NCBI GenBank assembly: GCA_023399105.1
Contig: JAEWQT010000285.1
Span: forward strand, 1-14,139
Reading direction: 5' to 3'
From: Pseudomonadota bacterium
GTDB lineage: Bacteria > Pseudomonadota > Gammaproteobacteria > Pseudomonadales > Oceanobacteraceae
DNA: 14,139 nucleotides
The number at the start of each line of letters is the position of its first letter. The first letter of the stretch is position 1. The notes below the pieces were generated by a model. The model was not told where the DNA came from, did not search any database, and saw nothing but the letters and a program-made list of their open reading frames with translations. The position numbers and the translations under genes are program-made. This document shows, one piece after another, positions 7,821-14,081 of the stretch.

Positions 7821-8503
7821 AACGCCCGGATCCCCATCGTTGGCTGGTGTCTTATGCCGACTTTATGACGCTGCTGTGCGTCTTTTTTATCATGCTGTAT
7901 GCCATTGAGTTACTGGATGATGAAGAGGGTGACGCTGTGCGCTCGCGTCTGCAAACCTTGTTTACCTCGCTGGATGATGCTTTTGTTCCGGATCCTCCTG
8001 TGCCGGTGCTGCCATTGGCGGAAGGTAATGGTTTGTTGCCGCTGATAACGGATTTACGTCAGGTGGCTCAAATTATTCCGGAAACGGACGATATAACGGT
8101 AGATGGTAGTGCTGACTGGATTTCGGTGTCGCTGAACGCTGATTTGTTATTTGCCACTGGTGAGACCGAAGTGCGTGATGCCGCATTGCCGCTGTTGCAG
8201 CGGATTGCCGCTGAGCTGCGGCAATATCCGTTTCCGCTGAACATTCAGGGGCATGCGGATGATACGCCATCGCGTGGGCTGACCAACTGGGAGTTGTCAT
8301 CCTTAAGGGCGGCATCGGTGGTACAGAATCTGGCGTTGTATGGCGTGGCACCACAGCGGATGGCGGCAGTGGGGTTGTCTTACTATCATCCGCTCAGTAC
8401 GGAAGAAACGCCGGAAGCCCGGCGTAAAAACCGCCGGGTGGTTATTTACATGACTCAGAATACAGATGAATCGCTGTGGACTCGTCCGTCAGCAGAAAAT
8501 TGA
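7817..8503 (+). CDS. motD: MotD, MotB-type flagellar stator subunit
   Basis: MotD anchors the stator to peptidoglycan and supplies the proton-binding aspartate. The 228 residues show a short cytoplasmic N-terminus, one membrane segment at about 13-32 starting with SYADFMTLL (D15 is the channel aspartate), a periplasmic linker at about 33-97 and an OmpA-like peptidoglycan-binding domain at about 98-212 (GHADDTPS, NWELSSLRA). It is clearly shorter than the Pseudomonas aeruginosa MotD I know of (close to 300 residues): both the N-terminus and the regions flanking the OmpA domain are trimmed. The GTG start at 7817 is fixed by the 4-base overlap with motC. A likely sigma-54-type site for the next gene begins at its stop codon. 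Confidence 0.93.
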   Translation: MKRPDPHRWLVSYADFMTLLCVFFIMLYAIELLDDEEGDAVRSRLQTLFTSLDDAFVPDPPVPVLPLAEGNGLLPLITDLRQVAQIIPETDDITVDGSADWISVSLNADLLFATGETEVRDAALPLLQRIAAELRQYPFPLNIQGHADDTPSRGLTNWELSSLRAASVVQNLALYGVAPQRMAAVGLSYYHPLSTEETPEARRKNRRVVIYMTQNTDESLWTRPSAEN

Positions 8504-8519
8504 CACGATTCTTGCATTA
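8500..8519 (+). promoter_or_regulatory. Candidate sigma-54 promoter upstream of parC
   Basis: The sequence TTGACACG-ATTC-TTGCATTA fits the sigma-54 pattern YTGGCACG-N4-TTGCW except that the -24 GG reads GA. The -12 GC is at 8514-8515 with the correct ten bases between the two elements. It overlaps the motD stop and lies about 80 bases before the parC start. The lost -24 G is a key position, so activity is doubtful. TTGACA also resembles a sigma-70 -35 box, but no good -10 follows at the right distance. Confidence 0.4.
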
Positions 8520-8555
8520 ACCAGGGTTGGCGGCAGGAAATGGTCTTTCATGGCC

Positions 8556-8565
8556 GTCTGCAGAC
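8556..8565. repeat. 10-base perfect palindrome in the parC leader
   Basis: GTCTGCAGAC reads the same on both strands and sits about 30 bases before the parC start, downstream of the candidate promoter. It could be an operator half-turn site or chance; nothing else marks it. Confidence 0.3.
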
Positions 8566-8595
8566 AGGTCGGACGCAGCGAGCAGGTGAATTTTT

Positions 8596-9384
8596 GTGCG
8601 AATTTGGTCGATAGCAAATCAGAAAGGCGGGGTGGGTAAAACCACCAGTGTGGTCACACTGGGCGGCTTGCTGGCGGCGCAGGGGAAGCGTGTGCTGCTA
8701 GTCGATCTTGATCCGCATGGTTCCCTGACCAGCTATTTTCGTCAAAACCCTGACAATCTGGAACGCAGCCTGTATCACCTGTTTTTTGAGCAACGTTACA
8801 AAGATAAAGATTTTATTCATACCGTGCTGAAACCCACCAGTTTGCCGAACGTCAGCCTGCTGCCGGCCACCACGTCACTGGCTACCCTGGAACGCCAGGT
8901 CAGTGGTCAGGAAGGTATGGGGTTAGTCCTTGCCCGCTCGCTGGCGCAGCTGTGGGATGAGTACGATTACGCTTTGTTGGATACACCGCCCATTCTGGGG
9001 GTGTTGCTGGTGAATGCGCTGGCGGCTTGTCAGCGATTGATTATTCCAACCCAAACCGAACATCTGGCGCTGAAAGGGCTGGAGCGTATGGTGCATACCC
9101 TGAAAATGGTGATGCGCTCGCAGAATCGTCAGCTGCCCTATACCGTGGTACCAACCTTATTTGATCGGCGTACGCTGGCGTCGCTGACCACGCTGAAAGA
9201 AATGCGCCAGATTTACCACGATTCCCTGTGGTCGGAAGCCATTCCGGTCGATACCCGGCTGCGCGATGCCAGCCATGAAGGGCTGTTCCCACATCAGTTG
9301 GATGAGCAAAGCCGTGGTGTAAGAGCTTACCGGCATTTATTACAGGATCTGGAACAGGCGGAGGCGGCCCGTGAGCAAAGCTGA
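8596..9384 (+). CDS. parC: ParC, ParA-like ATPase that localises chemotaxis arrays
   Basis: This 262-residue ParA/Soj-family ATPase lies between motD and a CheW-domain gene, the position of the chemotaxis-specific ParC known from Vibrio and Pseudomonas. There it directs signalling arrays to the pole and their inheritance at division. The Walker A QKGGVGKTT (9-17) has the deviant lysine, DLDPHGS is at 37-43, and the Walker B-like LLDTPP is at 127-132. There is no N-terminal DNA-binding extension and no neighbouring parB, which argues against chromosome or plasmid partition. The GTG start at 8596 has AGCAGG nine bases upstream. It overlaps parP by 14 bases. It is the third polarity protein in the window, after FlhF and FleN. 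Confidence 0.9.
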   Translation: MRIWSIANQKGGVGKTTSVVTLGGLLAAQGKRVLLVDLDPHGSLTSYFRQNPDNLERSLYHLFFEQRYKDKDFIHTVLKPTSLPNVSLLPATTSLATLERQVSGQEGMGLVLARSLAQLWDEYDYALLDTPPILGVLLVNALAACQRLIIPTQTEHLALKGLERMVHTLKMVMRSQNRQLPYTVVPTLFDRRTLASLTTLKEMRQIYHDSLWSEAIPVDTRLRDASHEGLFPHQLDEQSRGVRAYRHLLQDLEQAEAAREQS

Positions 9385-10129
9385 CGTTAAACCCGTTGCC
9401 CTGCATAACCATGTGGATGGTGTGTTGCAGGATTATCTGGATCAGTTGCTGGTAACGGCTACGACCAGCCCGGCGGTGCAGGCTGTACCTGTGGCGGCAG
9501 AAACACCCGTGGTCAGAACAGTGGCACCGTTGCCGGTCAGTCGTCCGGTGGTGGCTCCGGCGCCGCAGATCGTTGCACCGGTAATAACAGAAACGGTGAC
9601 AGAACCCCCCGTTGCCGTACCTGTACAAGCGGAAAGTACGCCTTTTCTCAGTACCCGGGAGGCGCTTAACTGGCGTTCCAGTCAGGGGATTGAGTGCCTG
9701 ATTTTTAAAGTCGCCGGTCTGAAGCTGGCCATTCCGCTGCCGCTGCTGGGCGGGGTGTATCCGGTAACCGATAAGGTAACGCCACTGTTTGGTCAGGCGG
9801 CCTGGTCATTGGGGGTTTGGCAGGGTGATGACATAAAATTGACGATCATCGATAGCGCGGTGTTGATTATGCCGGAGCGTGGTGTGCAGTTACGTGAAAG
9901 CGGTTATCAGTTTTTTATTCAGCTGGATCGTTCTCCCTGGGCACTGGCCTGTCAGGAAATCTGTGATACCGTGACGCTGAGTTATGATTCCGTAAAATGG
10001 CGCGGAGAAAACAGTAAGCGGCCTTGGTTAGCCGGAACCGTTATTAACGAAATGTGCGCATTATTGGATGTGTCGGGGATTGAGCAGTTGCTGGAAGCGC
10101 AACGACGCCCGGTCGCTAACCGGCCTTGA
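9371..10129 (+). CDS. parP: ParP, CheW-domain partner of ParC
   Basis: The 252 residues divide into a short N-terminal segment with an amphipathic motif VLQDYLDQLL (18-27), a Val/Pro/Ala-rich linker at about 31-95, and a CheW-like domain from about 106 to the end (ECLIFKVAGLKLAIPL, then LLGGVYPVTD). By position and architecture this is ParP, which in Vibrio binds ParC and CheA, ties arrays to the pole and prevents their dissociation. The conserved CheW glycines and hydrophobic core are only partly kept compared with the true cheW next door, as expected for a specialised paralogue. The GTG start at 9371 lies inside the end of parC, and GGAGG (9360-9364) is six bases before it, which supports this start and coupled translation. 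Confidence 0.86.
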   Translation: MSKADVKPVALHNHVDGVLQDYLDQLLVTATTSPAVQAVPVAAETPVVRTVAPLPVSRPVVAPAPQIVAPVITETVTEPPVAVPVQAESTPFLSTREALNWRSSQGIECLIFKVAGLKLAIPLPLLGGVYPVTDKVTPLFGQAAWSLGVWQGDDIKLTIIDSAVLIMPERGVQLRESGYQFFIQLDRSPWALACQEICDTVTLSYDSVKWRGENSKRPWLAGTVINEMCALLDVSGIEQLLEAQRRPVANRP

Positions 10130-10158
10130 TGCGCCGCAGGAATTATTTCTTTCTTCAA

Positions 10159-10175
10159 CTGGTACAGTTTGTGCT
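10159..10175 (+). promoter_or_regulatory. Candidate sigma-54 promoter upstream of cheW
   Basis: CTGGTACAGTTTGTGCT keeps the invariant -24 GG (10161-10162) and -12 GC (10173-10174) with ten bases between them, and matches ten of the thirteen specified positions of YTGGCACG-N4-TTGCW. It lies about 80 bases before the cheW ATG, in a 123-base gap. A TATATT at 10182-10187 could instead be a sigma-70 -10 box, but I see no -35 for it. Confidence 0.42.
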
Positions 10176-10252
10176 GTGAACTATATTAGAGAGAGATTCT
10201 GAACAGCTTTTTGACGCTGTCAGACGCAATCTTTCTTAGCGAGGATGTTTTT

Positions 10253-10738
10253 ATGTCAGCGATGGCCGGAAATACCAAAGGTGCCGAAGATCCCGTATTG
10301 CAATGGGTAACCTTCCGCCTGGAAAACGAAACTTACGGCATTAATGTAATGCAGGTGCAGGAAGTACTGCGCTATACCGAGATTGCCCCGGTACCGGGTG
10401 CGCCTTCGTATGTGCTGGGTATTATTAACCTGCGCGGTAATGTTGTGACGGTGATTGATACCCGTCTGCGTTTTGGTTTACCGACTGCTGAGACCACCGA
10501 TCAGACCCGTATCGTGATTATCGAAGCGGAAAATCAGGTGGTGGGCATTCTTGTCGATGCGGTGGCTGAGGTGGTGTATCTGCGTCAGTCTGAAATTGAA
10601 ACCACTCCTAACGTCGGTAACGAAGAAAGTGCCAAGTTCATTCAGGGTGTTTGTCATAAAAATGACGAATTACTGATTCTGGTGGACCTGGAGAAAATGA
10701 TGACGGACGAGGAGTGGTCTGAAATCCAGGGTTTATAG
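10253..10738 (+). CDS. cheW: CheW, chemoreceptor-kinase coupling protein
   Basis: CheW links receptors to CheA in the signalling array. The 161-residue protein is a single CheW domain and reads as a close homologue of Pseudomonas CheW: QWVTFRLENETYGINVMQVQEVLRY, the loop APGAPSYVLGIINLRGNVVTVID-type segment near the middle, and the C-terminal LLILVDLEKMM. The frame is open from 10211, but ATG 10253 has GAGGA (10241-10245) seven bases upstream and matches where homologues begin, so the upstream 14 codons are not included. The stop TAG is part of the ribosome site of the next gene. Confidence 0.97.
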   Translation: MSAMAGNTKGAEDPVLQWVTFRLENETYGINVMQVQEVLRYTEIAPVPGAPSYVLGIINLRGNVVTVIDTRLRFGLPTAETTDQTRIVIIEAENQVVGILVDAVAEVVYLRQSEIETTPNVGNEESAKFIQGVCHKNDELLILVDLEKMMTDEEWSEIQGL

Positions 10739-10747
10739 GAGCCTGTT

Positions 10748-11134
10748 ATGCCATCTCTGTCACTGATGCATTGGTTGTTAGTCGGAAATATTGCTTTGCT
10801 GTTGCTGGTCGGCGGGCTGTTGTGGTCATTGCGGCGTCAACAGCTGCGTGAAGCTCAGCGGCTGGATCATGCATTGGCTGCCATGCAACAGGCCCAGAGT
10901 GGTTTAAGCAAAAGTACCGTGGGTATGGGGCGACGACTGAAACAGCTGGAAGGGCGTCTGCAGCAAACGGAACGCCGGTCGGTATTGCCGGACACGGATG
11001 ACGATACCTTTGCTCAGGCTTCCCGCCTGATTGGTCTGGGTGCAACGGCCAATGATCTGGTTGATAACTGTGGTGTGCCACGGGGTGAAGCTGAGTTAAT
11101 GGTGTCATTGAAGCGCCAGTCCTTGCCGCATTGA
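10748..11134 (+). CDS. DUF2802 membrane protein of the chemotaxis cluster
   Basis: This 128-residue protein has one membrane segment at about 9-27, a Gln/Arg-rich predicted coiled coil at about 30-76, and a C-terminal helical region (about 84-123) with ASRLIGLGATANDLVDNCGVPRGEAELM, typical of the DUF2802 family. A DUF2802 gene regularly follows cheW in Pseudomonas-type clusters; its function is not established as far as I know. TAGGAG (10736-10741), overlapping the cheW stop, is six bases before the ATG, so it is cotranscribed with cheW. The single anchor plus coiled coil suggests a scaffold or partner of the array or flagellar pole, but this is inference. Confidence 0.85.
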   Translation: MPSLSLMHWLLVGNIALLLLVGGLLWSLRRQQLREAQRLDHALAAMQQAQSGLSKSTVGMGRRLKQLEGRLQQTERRSVLPDTDDDTFAQASRLIGLGATANDLVDNCGVPRGEAELMVSLKRQSLPH

Positions 11135-11159
11135 TTGCCGCTGCTGCTGATTACTTCTG

Positions 11160-11185
11160 AAACCGCCGTCACTGGCGGTTTTTTT
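11160..11185 (+). terminator. Intrinsic terminator closing the chemotaxis block
   Basis: AAACCGCC (11160-11167) and GGCGGTTT (11174-11181) form a perfect 8-base-pair stem with a 6-base loop, and the T run continues to 11185. It lies 25 bases after the DUF2802 gene and is the only strong intrinsic terminator in the window. Confidence 0.9.
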
Positions 11186-11209
11186 ATAACTAAAGGATAC
11201 ATGGCAAGT

Positions 11210-11228
11210 GCTGCCGGCAGCCTATACT
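11210..11228 (+). promoter_or_regulatory. Possible promoter with 12-base palindrome before the small exported protein
   Basis: GCTGCCGGCAGC (11210-11221) is a perfect palindrome, and one base later TATACT (11223-11228) resembles a sigma-70 -10 box. No recognisable -35 box lies 16-18 bases upstream, so if this is a promoter it probably needs an activator, or the palindrome is a repressor site. Confidence 0.28.
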
Positions 11229-11255
11229 CCAGACAGGTTGCTTGGGAGGGTTGTT

Positions 11256-11510
11256 ATGAAAACAACAATGACCGTACTGGCATGGCTGGTGACACTGCTC
11301 TTGCAGACCCCGGCTGTAACACCCGAAGTTGTCAGCAGCGACTTGCAGATGCAGGCTGCAGGCATGATCCGCAATGCCACTTTTATGGAACGTTCGCCCG
11401 AATTTACGGATCTGTATCTGATCCGAACCCCCGATAACGGCCGGCAGATCGTTATTTACTGCAATTCTTCCGCTTGCTACCGGTTGCGTACTCAGGCGTT
11501 GCACGCCTGA
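11256..11510 (+). CDS. Small exported protein of unknown function
   Basis: I do not recognise this 84-residue protein. It begins MKTTMTVLAWLVTLLLQ, a typical signal peptide with likely cleavage near residue 20 (QTPA), leaving about 64 residues in the periplasm. The mature part has two cysteines five residues apart (C69 and C74 in YCNSSACYRL) that could form a disulfide. GGGAGGG at 11244-11250, five bases before the ATG, strongly supports this start over the in-frame codon at 11208. It lies after the terminator of the chemotaxis block and is its own transcription unit, converging with the MAPEG gene 20 bases away. The strong ribosome site and signal peptide favour a real gene. Confidence 0.72.
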   Translation: MKTTMTVLAWLVTLLLQTPAVTPEVVSSDLQMQAAGMIRNATFMERSPEFTDLYLIRTPDNGRQIVIYCNSSACYRLRTQALHA

Positions 11511-11511
11511 G
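11491..11511. repeat. Perfect 8-base-pair hairpin over the stop of the small gene
   Basis: CTCAGGCG (11491-11498) and CGCCTGAG (11504-11511) are perfect complements around a 5-base loop and cover the stop codon at 11508. There is no T run on either side, so it is a weak candidate for a terminator between two converging genes; it may instead stabilise the 3' end of the message. Confidence 0.4.
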
Positions 11512-11530
11512 TCACAAAGGTTGGGGCTGA

Positions 11531-11905
11531 CTAAGCAGCGCTGATGAACAGCGCAACCACGCAACCGATACCAGCCATCCATGCCAGTGAGCGCAGGGTT
11601 GGCTTATTGGCCAGATACATCACGCCGTACAGAATACGACAGGCAATAAACGCCAGCGCCAGGGTATCGATGGTGTTTTGTACGGCACCCGCCTGATGCG
11701 CAATGATGACCGCCGCGGCAAAGGGTGGAAAAGCTTCAAAGCCGTTCAGCTGTGTCCAGTGTGCCCGTTTACGGTAACCCTGCTGTTTTTCCAGAAATTC
11801 CCGCGGTGAGTAATTGTTGTAACGCGGGCCGCCCGCTTTAGCCAGCAGAGTAAAAATGTATGGCAGTAACGCTGCTGCCAGTACGCTCCAGTATGCGATG
11901 GTCAT
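11531..11905 (-). CDS. MAPEG-family integral membrane protein
   Basis: The 124-residue protein has four hydrophobic segments at about 3-24, 56-75, 78-101 and 103-123, and the pattern of the MAPEG family (membrane-associated proteins in eicosanoid and glutathione metabolism), including the QLNGFEAFPPFAAAV stretch after the first cytoplasmic loop. Bacterial members are small inner-membrane proteins whose substrate is usually unknown, and glutathione use should not be assumed here. The frame is open upstream to 12001, but the ATG at 11905 has AAGGA eight bases before it on this strand and begins exactly where the first membrane segment does. It is divergent from the AraC-type regulator, which may control it. 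Confidence 0.82.
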   Translation of the reverse strand: MTIAYWSVLAAALLPYIFTLLAKAGGPRYNNYSPREFLEKQQGYRKRAHWTQLNGFEAFPPFAAAVIIAHQAGAVQNTIDTLALAFIACRILYGVMYLANKPTLRSLAWMAGIGCVVALFISAA

Positions 11906-11990
11906 CGTATTTTTCCTTGTTCTGAATCCGGTTGAAGGCGTTGCTATTTTCCGTACCCATTCGGGCTTGTGCGAGGTCTGAATGTGCCGG

Positions 11991-12020
11991 ATAAGCAGCA
12001 TTCAGGCAGCACCTGCTTAT
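11991..12020. promoter_or_regulatory. Inverted repeat in the divergent MAPEG/AraC control region
   Basis: ATAAGCAG (11991-11998) and CTGCTTAT (12013-12020) are perfect inverted copies, 22 bases apart start to start (two helical turns). Nested within is a direct repeat GCAGCA at 11995 and 12006, 11 bases apart. The 175-base gap 11906-12080 must hold both promoters; this repeat is the only clear operator-like structure in it. Confidence 0.35.
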
Positions 12021-12080
12021 GTTAGTAGATGCCATAGGGTAATCTATACGACGTCATTTTTGCTGATTGGGCAGGATTTT

Positions 12081-13118
12081 TTGATCACTTCCTTGCAGAC
12101 TGTTTCTCCGGCATCGTCAGTGCCAACCGTATCGGCACTGTGGTTGCGTGGCTTGTTGCAGGCTGCTGAAGCTTTGGGCCTTGATCCGCAAGCGTTGTTG
12201 CAGGGCGCTGAGATACCGGCAGCCTTGTTAAGCACTCCGTATGCGCGTATTTCACTGACGCAAAATCTGCGGTTATGGCGCCAGATAGAGAACCTCCGCC
12301 CGCAGCCAGATACCGGCTTACGTATTGGCGAAATGGTTAAGCCGAGCCATTTTCAGCTGTTTGCCCTGACGTTGATGCACAGCGATACGCTGGCGGCAGC
12401 CTTTACCCGTTCGATGCGCTATACGCGCTTGCTGAGTGACGGTGGCCATTATTTCCTGACCGGTGACAATAATCAGGCCGCCATTTGTTATGAGCCGCTG
12501 GGTGATGATTTCAGTCACCATCAGGTTGATGCGGTGCTGGTGTTATTGCGCTCTTTTGCCAATTGGCTGGCTTGCCGGACCCTGCCGTTATTACGGGTGG
12601 AAATGCGCCACCCGGCGCCGGCTGATCTCAGCGAATACCAGCGTATTTTTGCCGCACCACTGCAGTTTTCGTCGGACCGTAATGCTCTGGTTTTTGCCAC
12701 GGAGGTGTTGGCGGAGCCGCTGGCGCTGGGTGATGAGCAGTTATCAACGTTGCATGAGCAAATGCTGGAAGCACAGCTGGCATTATTGAATCAACCGGAT
12801 ACCGCTGGTCTGGTACGGCATTTTTTACAGCATCAGGACGATTTGCAGATCGATCGGGATCAGGTGGCGGCGCGGCTGCACATGAGCGGACGTACACTGC
12901 AGCGTAAATTACAGGAATGCGGTACCAAATTTCAGCAATTGCTGGATGAGGAACGTTGCCGGCGGGCGCAGCAGTTATTGCGGCAAAGCGATTTACCACT
13001 CACGGTGATCAGCGAACGATTGGGTTTTGCTGAAAGCAGCGTGTTCAGCCGGGCGTTCCGGCGCTGGAGTGCCATGTCGCCGCTGGAATACCGGCGTGCG
13101 CACCAGGACAAAGGCTGA
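12081..13118 (+). CDS. AraC-family transcriptional regulator
   Basis: The 345-residue protein has an N-terminal ligand-binding-type region of the Arabinose_bd class at about 12-215 (SALWLRGLLQAAEALGLDP, then a MKPSHFQLFALTLMHSDTL-like stretch) and a C-terminal AraC DNA-binding domain at about 245-340. The latter has two helix-turn-helix units: DQVAARLHMSGRTLQRKLQ and LPLTVISERLGFAESSVFSRAFRRW, ending in the usual SPLEYRR. The start is TTG 12081, with AGGA just upstream (12073-12076). The frame is open back to ATG 11982, but the extra 33 residues look non-coding and that ATG falls in the control region. It is divergent from the MAPEG gene and converges with the outer-membrane gene five bases from its stop. 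Effector and targets are unknown. Confidence 0.9.
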   Translation: MITSLQTVSPASSVPTVSALWLRGLLQAAEALGLDPQALLQGAEIPAALLSTPYARISLTQNLRLWRQIENLRPQPDTGLRIGEMVKPSHFQLFALTLMHSDTLAAAFTRSMRYTRLLSDGGHYFLTGDNNQAAICYEPLGDDFSHHQVDAVLVLLRSFANWLACRTLPLLRVEMRHPAPADLSEYQRIFAAPLQFSSDRNALVFATEVLAEPLALGDEQLSTLHEQMLEAQLALLNQPDTAGLVRHFLQHQDDLQIDRDQVAARLHMSGRTLQRKLQECGTKFQQLLDEERCRRAQQLLRQSDLPLTVISERLGFAESSVFSRAFRRWSAMSPLEYRRAHQDKG

Positions 13119-13123
13119 GCCGG

Positions 13124-14038
13124 TTACAGGCGCCAGTTCAGCCCGGCCTGAATCTGATAGTCCGTTCGCTGGGGCGATTCCAGTGCCGGACGGTTGCTGT
13201 TGTCATCCGGCAGATACCAGAACTCCCCACCACCACTCAGACCAGCGACCACATTCAGATTCTGGGTCAGACGTTGCCGCCACAATAATCCCAGCTGCAA
13301 CTGTACACCGGTAAAACGATTTTCCTGCAGATCACCTAATGGTTGTTGTTGCAGATCGCCGACTTCGCCATACAGCAAGGCCAGCGACCAGTGCCATTGC
13401 CAGCCATAGCGCAGGGCTTCCCGTTCGGTGCGCAATATCCATAAACCGGTACGGGCGGTACTGAGGAAGTCGGTCGTGGTCGCTGATGCCGCACTGGCTG
13501 CATCGTTCACCAGCAGCGGATGCCGGCGATAATGGTAGGTGAGGCTGGTACGGGTAATGACGCTGTTGCTGAAACGGGTATCGATGGCCAGGCCGGTAAA
13601 ATATTCTTCCTGACGCAGCAGAATATCCTGACCAGCAGCCAGATACGGCACATGGCCGCTTAACCGCAGTGGTTGTGCCGTGGTATGCAGTTGTTGAGCA
13701 TTGCTGGAACCTGCAATCAGACCGAACAATACTTCCTGCTGGCGCAGTACGGGCCAGTACAGTTGTATGTCTTGCGCTTCCAGTGCGCCCCGGCTGCGGG
13801 AAAAATTGGTCGCCAGGCCCTGTTGCCAGTGGATATCCGGCAACGTCAGAAACCACCCCTGTTGTGGTGGTGGGGCGGTTATCAGATCGCACCCGACAAA
13901 CCCGAAGCGGTCGCCCTTATCTACCAGCCAGCCGGATTGCAACCAGCCTTGCTGGCGCAGGCCACCGCCGCAATTAAGATGACTGCCAGCCCAGGCAGAG
14001 GCCGGCAACAGCATGATGATAAAGAAAAGTATTTTCAT
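13124..14038 (-). CDS. Probable outer-membrane beta-barrel protein of unknown function
   Basis: The 304 residues begin with a clear signal peptide, MKILFFIIMLLPASAWAG, with cleavage expected after AWA (residue 17). The mature part alternates polar and hydrophobic residues in short runs rich in Gly, Trp, Tyr and Leu, as in beta-barrel strands (SLTYHYRRHPLL, WHWSLALLYGEV, GVQLQLGLLWRQRL, YQIQAGLNWRL). The last residue is Leu where most barrel proteins have an aromatic. Two cysteines (C23 and C50) are near the N-terminus. I do not recognise a family. There is no Shine-Dalgarno sequence before the ATG at 14038, but a sigma-28-like site ends seven bases upstream. It lies 40 bases after another gene on the same strand and may alternatively be its operon partner. 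Confidence 0.72.
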   Translation of the reverse strand: MKILFFIIMLLPASAWAGSHLNCGGGLRQQGWLQSGWLVDKGDRFGFVGCDLITAPPPQQGWFLTLPDIHWQQGLATNFSRSRGALEAQDIQLYWPVLRQQEVLFGLIAGSSNAQQLHTTAQPLRLSGHVPYLAAGQDILLRQEEYFTGLAIDTRFSNSVITRTSLTYHYRRHPLLVNDAASAASATTTDFLSTARTGLWILRTEREALRYGWQWHWSLALLYGEVGDLQQQPLGDLQENRFTGVQLQLGLLWRQRLTQNLNVVAGLSGGGEFWYLPDDNSNRPALESPQRTDYQIQAGLNWRL

Positions 14039-14045
14039 GATGTTG

Positions 14046-14072
14046 CTATCGGCTTACAGGGTAAAAACTGAA
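14046..14072 (-). promoter_or_regulatory. Candidate sigma-28 (FliA) promoter for the outer-membrane gene
   Basis: On the - strand, TTCAGTTT (14065-14072) and GCCGATAG (14046-14053) are separated by 11 bases. Against the FliA consensus TAAAGTTT-N11-GCCGATAA this is six and seven of eight matches with exact spacing. It would start transcription only a base or two before the ATG at 14038. It overlaps a weak terminator of the upstream gene. Confidence 0.42.
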
Positions 14073-14081
14073 GCCCGTTCA
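14063..14081 (-). terminator. Weak intrinsic terminator after the right-edge gene
   Basis: Read on the - strand, CTGAA and TTCAG form a 5-base-pair stem with a 5-base loop (CGGGC), directly followed by TTTTT. It begins at the stop codon of the right-edge gene. The stem is short, so termination would be partial. Confidence 0.35.

Noticed and set aside
8596..10129. Plasmid or chromosome partition locus (parA-like gene)
   Set aside because: There is no parB or parS-like site, and the partner gene encodes a CheW-domain protein inside a chemotaxis cluster, so array placement fits better.
11982..12080. N-terminal extension of the AraC-type regulator from ATG 11982
   Set aside because: The ATG lies in the divergent control region, lacks a ribosome site, and the 33 extra residues precede the normal family start; TTG 12081 has AGGA upstream.
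13332..13892. Second open frame of 186 codons on the - strand within the outer-membrane gene
   Set aside because: It overlaps the frame with the signal peptide and barrel-like strands, and lacks a ribosome site or recognisable protein features.
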